Shown piece by piece: positions 17,418 through 27,155 of a stretch of 64,000 bases of DNA (position 1 is the stretch's first letter; every line of letters starts with the position of its first letter). The notes under the pieces are model-generated. The model was not told where the DNA came from, did not search any database, and saw nothing but the letters and a program-made list of their open reading frames with translations. Position numbers and translations under genes: made by a program. Location of the stretch: the NCBI GenBank assembly GCA_017640785.1, contig JAEPPZ010000001.1, forward strand, positions 62,001-126,000. The letters are read 5' to 3'. The DNA comes from Balneola sp. (GTDB lineage Bacteria; Bacteroidota; Rhodothermia; Balneolales; Balneolaceae).

Positions 17418-20400
17418 TTAACTGGGATTTTCATTCCCATTATTTTCTTCTTTGTTTTCATTTTTACCAAACAGCTTTCTGAATGGGCTACCCAATCTCC
17501 TGAAAAAATCTTGCCAGGTGTTAAAACTAACTTCGGCTTCTACGCCAACTCCGTTAATATCTTGTCCTTGTTGGGTTTCTTGTCCATTTGAGAGGTTACT
17601 AAACGTGGGGTCTTGCCTGTGAAAAGCAGTAACTGAAAATGTTCGGTTTATTTTATACGTAGCTCCCAAATCTCCAATATTAGATTGCGCCCCAGTAAGT
17701 TGTCCGTCTCTTCGAATAATAATTCTGTCATTATAAAGCCTGAGTGCCAGACCTAAATCAACCTGATTATAGGTATTTAGATTAAAATCTACATCAAAAC
17801 TGCTTATATCACTGCTCAATAAAGAGTTAATTTGATTAGAAAGCAAAGGGCTTATTAATTGGTTTGATATCAATGGGTTTAAAACAGCGCCGCTGCCCGT
17901 AAAGTTCTCTGTTAATGAAGAAGCTCCATTTACAGAAGTTGCAGGGATAAAATCACCCATTAAAAGGAAGCTTGTGGCTTGTAATAATTTTTCGTCTTCA
18001 TTTCTATTTAGGGATGCAATCTGAGTTGATAAAGTAGAACTTTGTCTTGCTTCAAATGTATTTGGCAAACGGAAATAGAAATTGTTTTCGATACTTGATA
18101 GAGACCCACTAATATTAAGTACAAGATCAACAGGTGTACGTTGAATGTTACTTGGATCAGTTAAATCCAGCTCAGATCTTGAAGTGGTTAAGGTTCTGAT
18201 ATTCGGCCTTGCAGAATACACCGCATTAATATTTATACGTGCGTTATCAGGCTCTCCTTCCCAGACAATATTTCCACCCGGTTCAAGATTAAATCGTCTT
18301 GTGAATATATCCCCACTTACCAACTGATAATTTCCATCACTTATATCAAACCGGCCAAAAATACTGAGATCTTCATCTTCTAGTCTAATCCTTAAACGAC
18401 CAGTACCATTTGCGGTTATAATATCTCCCGTAATTTGATCGAAAATTAAACGGACCGTCATTGGATTGTTAGCAATAAACTGAAGATCTAAAGTGAATCT
18501 TTCAGCAAAAGTAAGTTCTGAAAGGTCGATTTGGTCATTGATGGAAAACGTACCCCCATCATTCAGTGATGTTGAATCTACTCCGTATCCATCAAAAGTA
18601 TCTACAAAACGAATAAATTTATTGTCTTCATCAAATTCCGTTTCCTCAAGCAGTGGCAACTCAATTTGAGAAAAATCTGAAATTAACATTGGTTCAGGAG
18701 TAGTTAGAACCGGATTAAGATTGGTACCTGAAATATTAACAACTCCCGTTCCGTATGCTTTCCCAAAGAAAGGTGCGTTGGGATCAAAGTTGTTATTCAG
18801 GAATTGAAATTCATCCGTATCAATTCTGATATCCATACTGTGTACGGGCTGAAAGTCATTAAAATTATACCAACCGTCTAAAACTGCCATACCTCCGGAA
18901 GGATCTATCAAAAATATGTCTTCAAAAACTAAACCATCTTTTCGGGTAAAAGTGATCGGACCCTGACCATAATAATAAGTATCTAAAAACCTTGGCTTCA
19001 TGTAAACCGCATCGTTCGCACCAATATCATAATCAACCTTAAAATCATAGTCATCTAAGTTGCCCCACACTTTACCCGATCCTGTTGCTACTCCGGCCAT
19101 TTCTGTAAATACTTTTGGTATCAGGAAAGGAACAATCCAAAGATCTACGGTATTGAAGTCCAAGTCAAAACTATACAGTGAATCGACTTTAGGAAATTCA
19201 CCATTTACAGGAGCTAATACATAGCCCGAAAATTCCAGATTTTGACCTTCTCTGTCATTTCTTTGAAAATATTCAGGATATATGGTTGAGTCGGTAGTTA
19301 CACTTATGTTTGTATCGAATCTGTTTAAGTCTTTATTGAAAACACTGGAAATCGCGAAATCTCCAACCGTTTGGTCGTTTAGGGAGAACGCGTTCAGGTT
19401 TATATTACCTTCAACTGTAGGAATTTTAGTTAAGGTTCTGGTTGTAAAAACACCATTCAAATTTCCACCAAAATCTACTTTTCCATTTATCAGATCTGAT
19501 ATTCTATCTAATTTTACGCCTCTGAAAAAATAATTTACTGAGTCCGTTACTTCATTACTGAAAGCACCTTCCACATTAAATAACTCTTCTCTGTTCTGAA
19601 AAGTAAAGTTCTCAAAAACCAGTTTTTCACTATTGGTGTAAGTTAAACTCGGTTCTCCTCTATTTTCCCATGCATAAACCTCAGATCCAAGCCTAAACTC
19701 ATTTATACTTGTAACTATTGCTGAATCTGAAAAGGCTGATGTACTCGTAAGTAAAAGCGCTGCATCATTTCCTATAACTTCAATATTATTATTGATAATG
19801 ACAGTATCTTCAGTCATATCAAAATTGAAATTAAATCCTTGAGTGTCAAAATAAGGAGTATTAAACCGAGCTATATCCACACTAACCAAAAAGTTTGAAA
19901 AGTCCTTAAGAGGCTGGTTATATCTGAAACTACCCGTTAATTGTGTTCTTATGGAATCTGCTTCAAATTCTCCCAATTGAAATTTTGAATCAAATATATC
20001 CGCATTAAATAACAGCCGTGTTGTATCAGCAGTCACATTCGAGGTCAGCCGAGTTGATGCAACCATATCAGGAAATTCCGGATAATACTGTTGAATCAAA
20101 TTAACATCTTTCAATTGTGCAGTTATGTTAAAATCCTGATTACTTAATCGTTTACCTGATTTCAATTTTGAATCTGAGAACGTCTCTGTAAAAAACTCTT
20201 CTTCTAATCGCTCCTTAAAAAAACCAGCCCAATGTTTTGCTAAAGGAAGCAGATTAGTGGTCATAAAATCACCTTCCAAACTAACGTCTAATGCAGTTGT
20301 TGTTACACGAATTGAACGGTTTGAAGAAGTAAGGTTGGTTACATCTGCATAAAGCAATTGTGGTTTGAGCGTATCACCGTTCGAGGTTGAAAAAGGAATA

Positions 20401-22109
20401 TTAACACTAAGCACGCCCGTTGCATCATTTAATGAAGTTCCTTTGAAATCTGCTTGGTATTCGATATCCATCTGGACATCAGCAAAATTTTCAGATTGAA
20501 TAAAATACTGTAAGCTCAGATTACTTCCTTTTCCTTCCAGTTTGAATGATCTTGATTCATTTGAAAAATCAAGCTCTCCTTTTCCTTCCAGAACACCTTC
20601 ACGAGCTGTTACTAAAAAGTCAGGAGTTATTACTTTATTCTTACCAGTAGCACTCAACTCCACCAAAGAAAATGTAGAATCATTAACAACCAGATCGTTT
20701 GAAGAAAAACTAAAAAGATCGAAACTGGTAAAGTCTTTATAATCAGATGTTTTGAATTCCCCTTTAGAAGTTATATTGGTATTCTTAATAAAATCCCCAA
20801 CCAGGTTTCCGATATTCAATGAATCTGTTTCAAACTGAACATTTAAGATCTTTTCATCTGCAAATCCCATACTTCCGGTAAGTGAGATTGAACCTCTTTT
20901 GCCTTTGCTGGTAAAACTACCTGCTGTATTCTCCAAGTCCCCATTCAAGCCCGCTGTTAAAGTGGTGTTTGATATTGCTTCGAGCTGGTATTTATTTATT
21001 TCAGGGTAAAAATCCTGAACATTAGAAGTGTCCAGAACCACATCTGTGAACTGTAGATCGTAGCGGAATGGGTTTTCTTTGTCAAAATTAAATAGCTTAC
21101 CAGAGGCATTAATTGACGAATTCCCGTATTCAATTCTTGTAGTATTTACATCAACCTCCTCTATTCCTCCTGAAAAATCAGCTTTCACAAATAGGGGAAA
21201 TTTGAAGGTTGGCCATTCCGGCAGAAGCTTATTTATTCGACTTTCAGATAGTGAAAACTCCTCAATATCCAGATCGTACTCTGCCTCTCTGAGTTGTTGA
21301 AGAAAGTCCAATTCAAAAATATTTATTCCATCAATACGACCTGTAAAGTTCAGATATGAATCCTGATTTATAAAGTTGAATGAATTGAATTCCAGGTATC
21401 TGTTATCGCTATAAATTTGACCAAATACCTGACTTCTTCCCAAAGCAATTTCATCTGAAGTGAATGAAAGCCTTTCTATATCAAGAAACCGTTCGTCTTG
21501 CTTATATTCAAAAAACATTGACAAATCTAGATCATCTATAACCAGACTATCAGAGTTTGAAGTAAACTCGGTTGGCTTATATGCGTTGCGGATCAAAACC
21601 TGTCCACTTGTTATAGTTACATTTGGTGCCAGAATTTCAAAAAACGGGGCTTTTATTTCAGAGCTGTCAGCAACAGGTATATTAGTGTTCTTTTTTTTAA
21701 GGGCATATAACAAAGAGATGTCCGACTCTGGATCTATTAACACAGTTGGAGAAGTAATATTAAGACCGGTTACAATAAATCTCTGTTGAAACAGAGCCGG
21801 AACATTTAAATTAGCTGAAACGCTATCACTTTTAAATACAGATACAATACTGGAAGAATCCGGATATAAGTTTACATCTTTAAGTTCTATTCGAAATGGA
21901 ATTAACCCATCCAACTCTCCTATAGTGAAAACCCCATTATATTTCTCACTAAAGTTAGTTTCTATTCGGGTTGCTAAATAGGACTTTGCAGGTTCCAGCT
22001 GAATTAATCCAAACAATATACCAACCGCAACCAGCAATGTTAAAACGGTTGCTACTGTAATAGCCCAAAAGGCGTTCCAAACTCTATGTAGCCATCTAAC
22101 TACGGGCAC
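17418..22109 (-). CDS. tamB: TamB-like translocation/assembly module protein
   Basis: Very large (1563 residues) inner-membrane-anchored, periplasm-spanning AsmA/TamB-family protein. These act in outer-membrane protein insertion and/or phospholipid transport to the outer membrane. One N-terminal membrane helix (about 12-36, ITVATVLTLLVAVGILFGL) precedes more than 1400 residues of repetitive beta-strand sequence typical of the lipid-lined groove. The conserved DUF490 C-terminal domain is present (FDISDGNYQLVSGDIF, FNLEPGGNIVWEGEP, ATSFLLMGDF). The GTG start at 22109 abuts the aroB stop directly. No BamA-like TamA gene is adjacent. The next-but-one gene downstream encodes another predicted outer-membrane barrel. 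Confidence 0.9.
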   Translation of the reverse strand: MPVVRWLHRVWNAFWAITVATVLTLLVAVGILFGLIQLEPAKSYLATRIETNFSEKYNGVFTIGELDGLIPFRIELKDVNLYPDSSSIVSVFKSDSVSANLNVPALFQQRFIVTGLNITSPTVLIDPESDISLLYALKKKNTNIPVADSSEIKAPFFEILAPNVTITSGQVLIRNAYKPTEFTSNSDSLVIDDLDLSMFFEYKQDERFLDIERLSFTSDEIALGRSQVFGQIYSDNRYLEFNSFNFINQDSYLNFTGRIDGINIFELDFLQQLREAEYDLDIEEFSLSESRINKLLPEWPTFKFPLFVKADFSGGIEEVDVNTTRIEYGNSSINASGKLFNFDKENPFRYDLQFTDVVLDTSNVQDFYPEINKYQLEAISNTTLTAGLNGDLENTAGSFTSKGKRGSISLTGSMGFADEKILNVQFETDSLNIGNLVGDFIKNTNITSKGEFKTSDYKDFTSFDLFSFSSNDLVVNDSTFSLVELSATGKNKVITPDFLVTAREGVLEGKGELDFSNESRSFKLEGKGSNLSLQYFIQSENFADVQMDIEYQADFKGTSLNDATGVLSVNIPFSTSNGDTLKPQLLYADVTNLTSSNRSIRVTTTALDVSLEGDFMTTNLLPLAKHWAGFFKERLEEEFFTETFSDSKLKSGKRLSNQDFNITAQLKDVNLIQQYYPEFPDMVASTRLTSNVTADTTRLLFNADIFDSKFQLGEFEADSIRTQLTGSFRYNQPLKDFSNFLVSVDIARFNTPYFDTQGFNFNFDMTEDTVIINNNIEVIGNDAALLLTSTSAFSDSAIVTSINEFRLGSEVYAWENRGEPSLTYTNSEKLVFENFTFQNREELFNVEGAFSNEVTDSVNYFFRGVKLDRISDLINGKVDFGGNLNGVFTTRTLTKIPTVEGNINLNAFSLNDQTVGDFAISSVFNKDLNRFDTNISVTTDSTIYPEYFQRNDREGQNLEFSGYVLAPVNGEFPKVDSLYSFDLDFNTVDLWIVPFLIPKVFTEMAGVATGSGKVWGNLDDYDFKVDYDIGANDAVYMKPRFLDTYYYGQGPITFTRKDGLVFEDIFLIDPSGGMAVLDGWYNFNDFQPVHSMDIRIDTDEFQFLNNNFDPNAPFFGKAYGTGVVNISGTNLNPVLTTPEPMLISDFSQIELPLLEETEFDEDNKFIRFVDTFDGYGVDSTSLNDGGTFSINDQIDLSELTFAERFTLDLQFIANNPMTVRLIFDQITGDIITANGTGRLRIRLEDEDLSIFGRFDISDGNYQLVSGDIFTRRFNLEPGGNIVWEGEPDNARININAVYSARPNIRTLTTSRSELDLTDPSNIQRTPVDLVLNISGSLSSIENNFYFRLPNTFEARQSSTLSTQIASLNRNEDEKLLQATSFLLMGDFIPATSVNGASSLTENFTGSGAVLNPLISNQLISPLLSNQINSLLSSDISSFDVDFNLNTYNQVDLGLALRLYNDRIIIRRDGQLTGAQSNIGDLGATYKINRTFSVTAFHRQDPTFSNLSNGQETQQGQDINGVGVEAEVSFNTWQDFFRRLGSPFRKLFGKNENKEENNGNENPS

Positions 22110-23201
22110 TTATTTAAATTCCTCGATTATAAATTTCCATGATTCTTGAATTATTGACACATCTTTAATAATTCTGGGTTTTGCAATTCCCGGTTTTTCC
22201 AACATTATTACTTTGATTGAGCCATCCTTTACTTTCTTGTCATGAAGCATCAGTTCTGTTAGTTCTGCTACCGATTCTTCAGGGTCAAATTTCGAAGTGT
22301 ATAACGCTCTGAAGCCAGATAAATTGGCTATATCAATATTAAATCCTAATAAATTAGATAACTTTACTGCTCCCCACATTCCCATGAATACTGCTTCTCC
22401 ATGAGAAGAGTTCTCGTATCCACGAACTCTTTCGATCACATGTGCAAAAGTGTGTCCAAAGTTAAGGATTTCTCTTAGTCCCGATTCTTTAAAATCTTTT
22501 GCCACAATATCAGCTTTAATTTTAGCGCAAAGTGCTACCAAATGTTCCCAATCTTTTGAATACACAAACGGTTCTGAAATCGGGAGTTTTTCTAAATCTT
22601 CAATAATACTTGGAGTACTGATCATCCCATACTTAATAACTTCGCCCAAACCATTGGCTATCTCTTTTTGTGCAAGAGTCTCCAAAAACTGTAAATCAGT
22701 AAAAACAACTTCAGGACTGTAAAATGCGCCGATCAGATTTTTACCAACCGAATGGTTTATTCCTGTTTTTCCGCCAATTGAACTATCAACCATTGCTAAT
22801 AGTGAAGTAGGGATATGAATAAGTGGCATGCCTCTTAGTGTAGAAGCAGCTGCAAAGCCTCCCAAATCCCCTGTAACACCTCCACCAATAACAATAACCG
22901 GAGTAGACCGCTCTACTTTCGACTTCAAAATGGAATCCACTATCTTAGTGTATTGGCTTAAGCTTTTACTTTGTTCACCTTCAGGCACTGAGCATAAAAC
23001 TATTTCGTCAAATAGTGACTTTAAACTATTTATATAGCTATCCTGATACAGATCAAGAACATTCTCATCTATAATAAATACGGCTTTTTTAAGGCTGAAA
23101 TTACCCGACAAAAAACTAATGATCTGATCTTCAAGCTTATAACCAACCACTATTTGATGATCTTTCGAGTAATTTGTATTCAATTGAATACGCTTAGACA
23201 T
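22110..23201 (-). CDS. aroB: 3-dehydroquinate synthase
   Basis: Second step of the shikimate pathway, converting DAHP to 3-dehydroquinate with NAD+ and a divalent metal. 363 residues. Family motifs: VIGGGVTGDLGGFAAASTLRG (about 103-123), IPTSLLAMVDSSIGGKTGIN and the metal-binding histidines in LNFGHTFAHVIE and SSHGEAV. The start overlaps the 3' end of aroK by eight bases, and the stop is directly followed by the tamB GTG. Grouping with shikimate kinase is the classical arrangement; that with tamB is specific to this lineage as far as I can tell. Confidence 0.97.
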   Translation of the reverse strand: MSKRIQLNTNYSKDHQIVVGYKLEDQIISFLSGNFSLKKAVFIIDENVLDLYQDSYINSLKSLFDEIVLCSVPEGEQSKSLSQYTKIVDSILKSKVERSTPVIVIGGGVTGDLGGFAAASTLRGMPLIHIPTSLLAMVDSSIGGKTGINHSVGKNLIGAFYSPEVVFTDLQFLETLAQKEIANGLGEVIKYGMISTPSIIEDLEKLPISEPFVYSKDWEHLVALCAKIKADIVAKDFKESGLREILNFGHTFAHVIERVRGYENSSHGEAVFMGMWGAVKLSNLLGFNIDIANLSGFRALYTSKFDPEESVAELTELMLHDKKVKDGSIKVIMLEKPGIAKPRIIKDVSIIQESWKFIIEEFK

Positions 23202-23757
23202 GTTGTTTAATTTTTTCGATTAGTCTGTTCACTACAAAAGATTTATCATCTTTTCCGGTAGTAGTGAGTTTAACCTGAGCCTGATTGTAGAATTCAATTC
23301 TATTTGAATATAAGGTTTCCAGCTCATTTTTAAGCGTTTCTCTTGATTTAATTTCTCCTTCACTATTTCGAACTATCGGGCGTTTAGGATTTTGAATTAC
23401 ACGCTCTAAGATTACATCCATAGGAGTATCCAGAAAGACAATTAGTCCATGCAATTTTAAATGATCTACAATACGTTGGTTTTGTAAAGCTCCGCCCCCT
23501 AATGCTACCACTCCTTTAAAAGATTTGGTTAGCTCTAAAAGATATTCCCACTCCTTTTCTCTGAAATATTCTTCTCCATGTTCTTTAAATATTTCTGTAA
23601 TTGTTTTTCCTTCTTTTTTTACCAAGTACTTATCCAGATCATGAAATGGCAGTTCCAGATTCTTTGCTAATCGTGAACCGATAGCACTTTTACCCGCTCC
23701 CATAAATCCGGTCAAATAAAAACTTCCCTGAAACTTTTTTAACCTGTAATCATTCAT
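23194..23757 (-). CDS. aroK: shikimate kinase
   Basis: Phosphorylates shikimate to shikimate 3-phosphate using ATP. 187 residues with Walker A GFMGAGKS (17-24), the shikimate-binding FHDLDKYL, the FREKEWEYL region and the GGGALQ motif (VVALGGGALQNQ). The RPI segment in NPKRPIV marks the lid/arginine region. It lies two bases after the rqcH-like gene and overlaps aroB by eight bases. With aroB it supplies two consecutive-pathway enzymes within one transcript. Confidence 0.95.
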   Translation of the reverse strand: MNDYRLKKFQGSFYLTGFMGAGKSAIGSRLAKNLELPFHDLDKYLVKKEGKTITEIFKEHGEEYFREKEWEYLLELTKSFKGVVALGGGALQNQRIVDHLKLHGLIVFLDTPMDVILERVIQNPKRPIVRNSEGEIKSRETLKNELETLYSNRIEFYNQAQVKLTTTGKDDKSFVVNRLIEKIKQHV

Positions 23758-23759
23758 CT

Positions 23760-25334
23760 CTAAGGTCTTTTAGGACTAACAAATTCAACTTCTTCCTTAT
23801 CCACAAGCACCGCCCCGGCCGGTGCTCCTTTTGGCTTTCGAACGTATTTTTTCTTGGTAACAATAACTGGAACAACTTCTGCACCTTTCGCTTTTGAATT
23901 ATATGCTGCAAAAGAAGCTACTTCTAAAATTACACTTTTTGGAGGCATTCCTTTATCATTTCCCATTCTTATTAATGCATGTGACCCAGCTACTTTTCGG
24001 GCGTGCAACCAAATATCTTCTTTGTGAGCCATTTGTACGAGTTTATCATTGCTCTTGGCATTTTTACCGATCCAAACAGGATAGTTACTCACTTCAAGTG
24101 TATGGAATGGTAAATCGGATTCCTGTTTTTCATCTTCAGAAATATTTAATTCCTTCAGAGCTTTGATATTATCTTTCTTCCAGTCATTAAAATTCCTCAA
24201 GCTATTAAACTCTTCTATTTCTTTTTTAAGATCTTCAATCAGTTCTTTCCTTTGTTCTAATATTGGAATTCTTTCCAGAGCTTCTTCGTAAGACCGGATC
24301 GAATTTTTAGATTTTGAATAGTATTTTTCAGCATTCTCAATAATTGAGAGTTTTTTATCTAAAGGAATTTCTATTTGTTTCCCTTCATCATACAGATCAT
24401 TAACTATTATTTTTGAATCATCTTCCGGTTTCAAATGACCATTCGCCATCAAAAGATGACCAAACTTCTCATATCTATCTGCTCTTTCCAGGCCTTTATC
24501 AGCCTTGTCAAGATTACGTAAACCTGACAGGGTTCTCTTAAGCTGTCTTTTTAATTTCTTAAGCAGCTCTCCCTTTTGTTGCCTTAATCTCTGATCATGA
24601 GAATAGTTTTTATACCTGTAAGCAATCAGATCATTTATAGAATCGAAGAACCTTTCTGTTTTTAAAGGAAGTATCTCTTCACTGAAAATGGATGTATTTC
24701 CGTTTTCAAGTAACCTCCAGGATGGATTAGTATCAACTTCAAAAGTAAGTTTTCTTGTAATTGAAATAATTTCATCACTGTTCATTTCATCTACATTGTA
24801 TTCTTTAATAAGCTCAGAAAGATTTCCTCTGGGAATTAATGGATTCAGAGAAGTAAGTATTAGTTTGGGAGACTTATCCATATTTACATTTTCGAACAGA
24901 TCTATCTCTTTTTCATCGGGAGCTTCTATTTCCTCAATATCATTGCCTTTGAAAGACTCAATTACCTCCCCTGCTTTTGCTAACATCACATTTCCGTTGT
25001 TTCCGAAAATTTTAAAAATGAGTTCAAAATTCTCCTGAATACAGATTGTGAATATTCGATCTGTCTCTGCAAGCTCCACATTTTCTATCTTCAGATCATA
25101 GATATCCTCGAAAAACGCTATGGTATTTTTTTTCTTTGGATTTGAATAATAATCCAGAAACAAAGCCATATTTCCGGGACTGGTACTGAACACCAGTTTA
25201 TGATGGTTTTCATCTTCTCCTTCTATAAAAAACTCTATTAAATTTTTATATCTGGTGTTGGCTAAAACAATTTTTTTACCAACAATTTTGGATTTAATGA
25301 ATTCCTTTAAATATTTTAGTTCGTAATAATTCAA
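23760..25334 (-). CDS. rqcH: NFACT family protein, RqcH-like ribosome rescue factor
   Basis: Bacterial homologue of Rqc2/NEMF. Family members bind obstructed 50S-peptidyl-tRNA complexes and recruit Ala-tRNA to add C-terminal alanine tails that mark the nascent chain for degradation. 524 residues, slightly short for the family. The NFACT-N domain (1-180) contains the Asp-Arg pair D92-R93 (ETDRIFTI), the kind of DR motif implicated in tRNA recognition in B. subtilis RqcH. A helical coiled-coil hairpin follows (about 240-390), then the C-terminal NFACT-R domain (DIWLHARKVAGSHALIR, KKYVRKPKGAPAGAV). First gene of the minus-strand run; divergent from 25379. Confidence 0.88.
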   Translation of the reverse strand: MNYYELKYLKEFIKSKIVGKKIVLANTRYKNLIEFFIEGEDENHHKLVFSTSPGNMALFLDYYSNPKKKNTIAFFEDIYDLKIENVELAETDRIFTICIQENFELIFKIFGNNGNVMLAKAGEVIESFKGNDIEEIEAPDEKEIDLFENVNMDKSPKLILTSLNPLIPRGNLSELIKEYNVDEMNSDEIISITRKLTFEVDTNPSWRLLENGNTSIFSEEILPLKTERFFDSINDLIAYRYKNYSHDQRLRQQKGELLKKLKRQLKRTLSGLRNLDKADKGLERADRYEKFGHLLMANGHLKPEDDSKIIVNDLYDEGKQIEIPLDKKLSIIENAEKYYSKSKNSIRSYEEALERIPILEQRKELIEDLKKEIEEFNSLRNFNDWKKDNIKALKELNISEDEKQESDLPFHTLEVSNYPVWIGKNAKSNDKLVQMAHKEDIWLHARKVAGSHALIRMGNDKGMPPKSVILEVASFAAYNSKAKGAEVVPVIVTKKKYVRKPKGAPAGAVLVDKEEVEFVSPKRP

Positions 25335-25378
25335 AGAGAGCTTGAGGTTTTAAATACTGATTTCAAATAAAGAGGTTT

Positions 25379-26032
25379 ATGCAATATCCTATTTTTAATT
25401 CGATAATAAACACTGTTGATACCAACTTAGAAAAAAGAGGAATATCAACCGACATGTTTAAGACTTGGGAAAATAGTAAAATAAATGCCACCGGATTAGA
25501 ATTGGAAATAAATCTTTCAAATATTTCTCCATTCATTCGTGCGCTTTCAATTAATTTTGATTGGGACAGTTTCAGAGAAACAGCGCTTGCAAAAAAACTG
25601 GATGGCATGGAATCTCACCCATTCCTGGAAATGGATAAGCTAAAAAATACTAATCTTACACCAACTATTGATGTTGAAATGGCATGGCTTTTTGATGAAC
25701 ATACTTGTCAGCCTATCGAGACTGATAAAAATGGGAATTATCGGGTTGAGAATGCCAGCAGGTGGATGGAATCGGTGAGTAAGGATGTAAATACTTTATT
25801 AGCAAAAGACGACATAATCACACGTTGGCATGTTGAAATTGAAGGTGATCAGGATGGAAAGTACTTATCTGCCATAAACCTGATCTCCTATTTTCAATAT
25901 CAAATTGATACCCCAAAAAACTTACAAGAGGTCAACCAGCTTGTAAGCCGACGTTTACATGAATTGCTGTTCAAAGCAAATAAGGTTATTAATATTTCTG
26001 ATGAAATCTTATCCAAAGCTGTTGCTGCTTAA
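25379..26032 (+). CDS. conserved hypothetical protein, 217 aa
   Basis: I do not recognise a family. It is soluble and mixed alpha/beta, without signal peptide or membrane segment. Notable stretches are the DWDSFRETALAKKLDGMESHPFLE helix region, the RWHVEIEGDQDGKYLSAINLISYFQYQ strand region and a helical C-terminus. The ATG at 25379 is 44 bases from the divergent rqcH-like gene. It overlaps the next gene by one base (TAATG), so the two are probably co-expressed and may work together. Confidence 0.65.
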   Translation: MQYPIFNSIINTVDTNLEKRGISTDMFKTWENSKINATGLELEINLSNISPFIRALSINFDWDSFRETALAKKLDGMESHPFLEMDKLKNTNLTPTIDVEMAWLFDEHTCQPIETDKNGNYRVENASRWMESVSKDVNTLLAKDDIITRWHVEIEGDQDGKYLSAINLISYFQYQIDTPKNLQEVNQLVSRRLHELLFKANKVINISDEILSKAVAA

Positions 26033-26451
26033 TGAATGAGCCGAAATTGGTTGTAGTTCATAGTTTCTATAATCCGAATGATGCGTATGCAGCAAAATCA
26101 ATACTGGCAGATTCCGACATTCCCGCTTTTCTTCTTGATAGTAATACAAGCACTTCAAATTTTGGATCAGCAATTGCTATAGGTGGTAACAGACTGGCAG
26201 TAGCAGATAGGGACATCAAAGAAGCTGAACTTATCATTCAGGATTTCTTAAAACTTATTAATGACCCAAGTGTAGAAATCGAAAAGATACGTTGCCCCAG
26301 ATGTCAATCAGAGTTAGTAACAAATAAGCCTGTTACTCTTGTTAAGGCTCTGCTCGCATTCTTTATAACTACATTGTTTTTATTCAGCTCTAATCCATAC
26401 TACTATTGCAAACGTTGCAAGTACAAGTGGAATGAAAACAAACGAACATAA
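26032..26451 (+). CDS. DUF2007-type protein with split zinc ribbon and membrane segment
   Basis: 139 residues. The first 75 residues match the DUF2007 (putative signal-transducing) pattern: VVVHSFYNPNDAYAAKSILADSDIPAFLLD, then GGNRLAVADRDIKEA. After that comes CPRC (about 89-92), a hydrophobic helix (about 104-121, TLVKALLAFFITTLFLFSS) and CKRC near the C-terminus, so the two cysteine pairs of a zinc ribbon flank a membrane hairpin. Translation is coupled to 25379-26032. Function unknown. Confidence 0.75.
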   Translation: MNEPKLVVVHSFYNPNDAYAAKSILADSDIPAFLLDSNTSTSNFGSAIAIGGNRLAVADRDIKEAELIIQDFLKLINDPSVEIEKIRCPRCQSELVTNKPVTLVKALLAFFITTLFLFSSNPYYYCKRCKYKWNENKRT

Positions 26452-26481
26452 AAAAGGCCCTGATTGATTTAATCAGAGCCT
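26450..26481 (-). terminator. intrinsic terminator for the minus-strand mini-gene
   Basis: Stem AGGCCCTGATT / AATCAGAGCCT (26455-26465 and 26471-26481, one mismatch) with a five-base loop. On the minus strand it is followed by six T's. It sits just after the stop of the 30-residue ribosomal-type gene and overlaps the stop of the convergent gene. Confidence 0.75.
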
Positions 26482-26486
26482 GAAAA

Positions 26487-26579
26487 TTATTTCTTCTTCT
26501 TGTGTCTGTTTTTTCTCAGACGCTTCTTGCGCTTGTGCTTTGCAATTTTTGAACGCTTTCTTTTTTTACCGCTTGGCAT
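26487..26579 (-). CDS. AURKAIP1/COX24-domain mini-protein, ribosome-associated type
   Basis: A 30-residue, extremely basic protein: MPSGKKRKRSKIAKHKRKKR, then LRKNRHKKKK. The sequence matches the short bacterial proteins annotated as AURKAIP1/COX24 domain (relatives of mitochondrial ribosomal protein mS38), which are widespread in Bacteroidota and thought to be small-subunit ribosomal proteins. It has its own terminator at 26450-26481 and lies 82 bases downstream of the HU gene on the same strand, so it could be read from the HU promoter. At 93 bases including the stop it is easily missed by gene finders. Confidence 0.85.
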   Translation of the reverse strand: MPSGKKRKRSKIAKHKRKKRLRKNRHKKKK

Positions 26580-26661
26580 AAATGGTCACCAAAAATTTCT
26601 GATTGTTATTTCTACGAATTGATTAGCTTTAAAAATAAGAACTTTTCAAAGTATTTCTAAA

Positions 26662-26955
26662 TCATTTTTTTTCAGACATACTTTCGTTTACAGCTTCTTT
26701 GAAGTCTTTCGACATTTTCAACATGGGTGCATACTGCTCCGGTACAATAACTTCTTCATTTGTTTTCGGATTCCTTGCTACTCTTTGAGCGCGTTTAACT
26801 ACTTTAAAGCTCCCAAAGCCACGCAATTCAATATGCTCGCCTCGTTTCATTGCGTCTATAACAGTTTCCATGAAACCATTAACCACAGCCTCTGTTTCTA
26901 CTTTTGTTAGCCCTACTGATGATGATATAATATCTACGATATCCGCTTTTGTCAT
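26662..26955 (-). CDS. hup: HU/IHF-family DNA-binding protein
   Basis: Nucleoid-associated histone-like protein of 97 residues. The N-terminal MTKADIVDIISSSVGLTK helices, the FMETVIDAMKRGEHIELRGFGSFKVVKR core and the DNA-binding arm RVARNPKTNEEVIVPEQYAPMLK are all intact. The proline-bearing arm (RNPKT) that intercalates DNA is present. Sequence alone does not settle HU versus IHF; HU is the default. AAGGA lies about a dozen bases before the ATG. Confidence 0.94.
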   Translation of the reverse strand: MTKADIVDIISSSVGLTKVETEAVVNGFMETVIDAMKRGEHIELRGFGSFKVVKRAQRVARNPKTNEEVIVPEQYAPMLKMSKDFKEAVNESMSEKK

Positions 26956-27155
26956 AATTCTTATCCTTGATAAAATTTATTTTTCATATTAAGCCAATCG
27001 TTTAAAAAAACAAAGCTTACTCCAAATCGTTCATTTAAAATAAGTATAATTTTTGGAGCAATTTGTTAAAGAAAAAATGATATCAGTAATTATTCCTAAA
27101 TCTTTTTTACTTTCATGGGTCATAAAAAGCTAATAATTAAAAATTAAATGATTGC

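Noticed and set aside
24688-25038. 116-residue plus-strand frame inside the rqcH-like gene
   Set aside because: Serine-rich antisense shadow of a conserved NFACT protein; no start signal.
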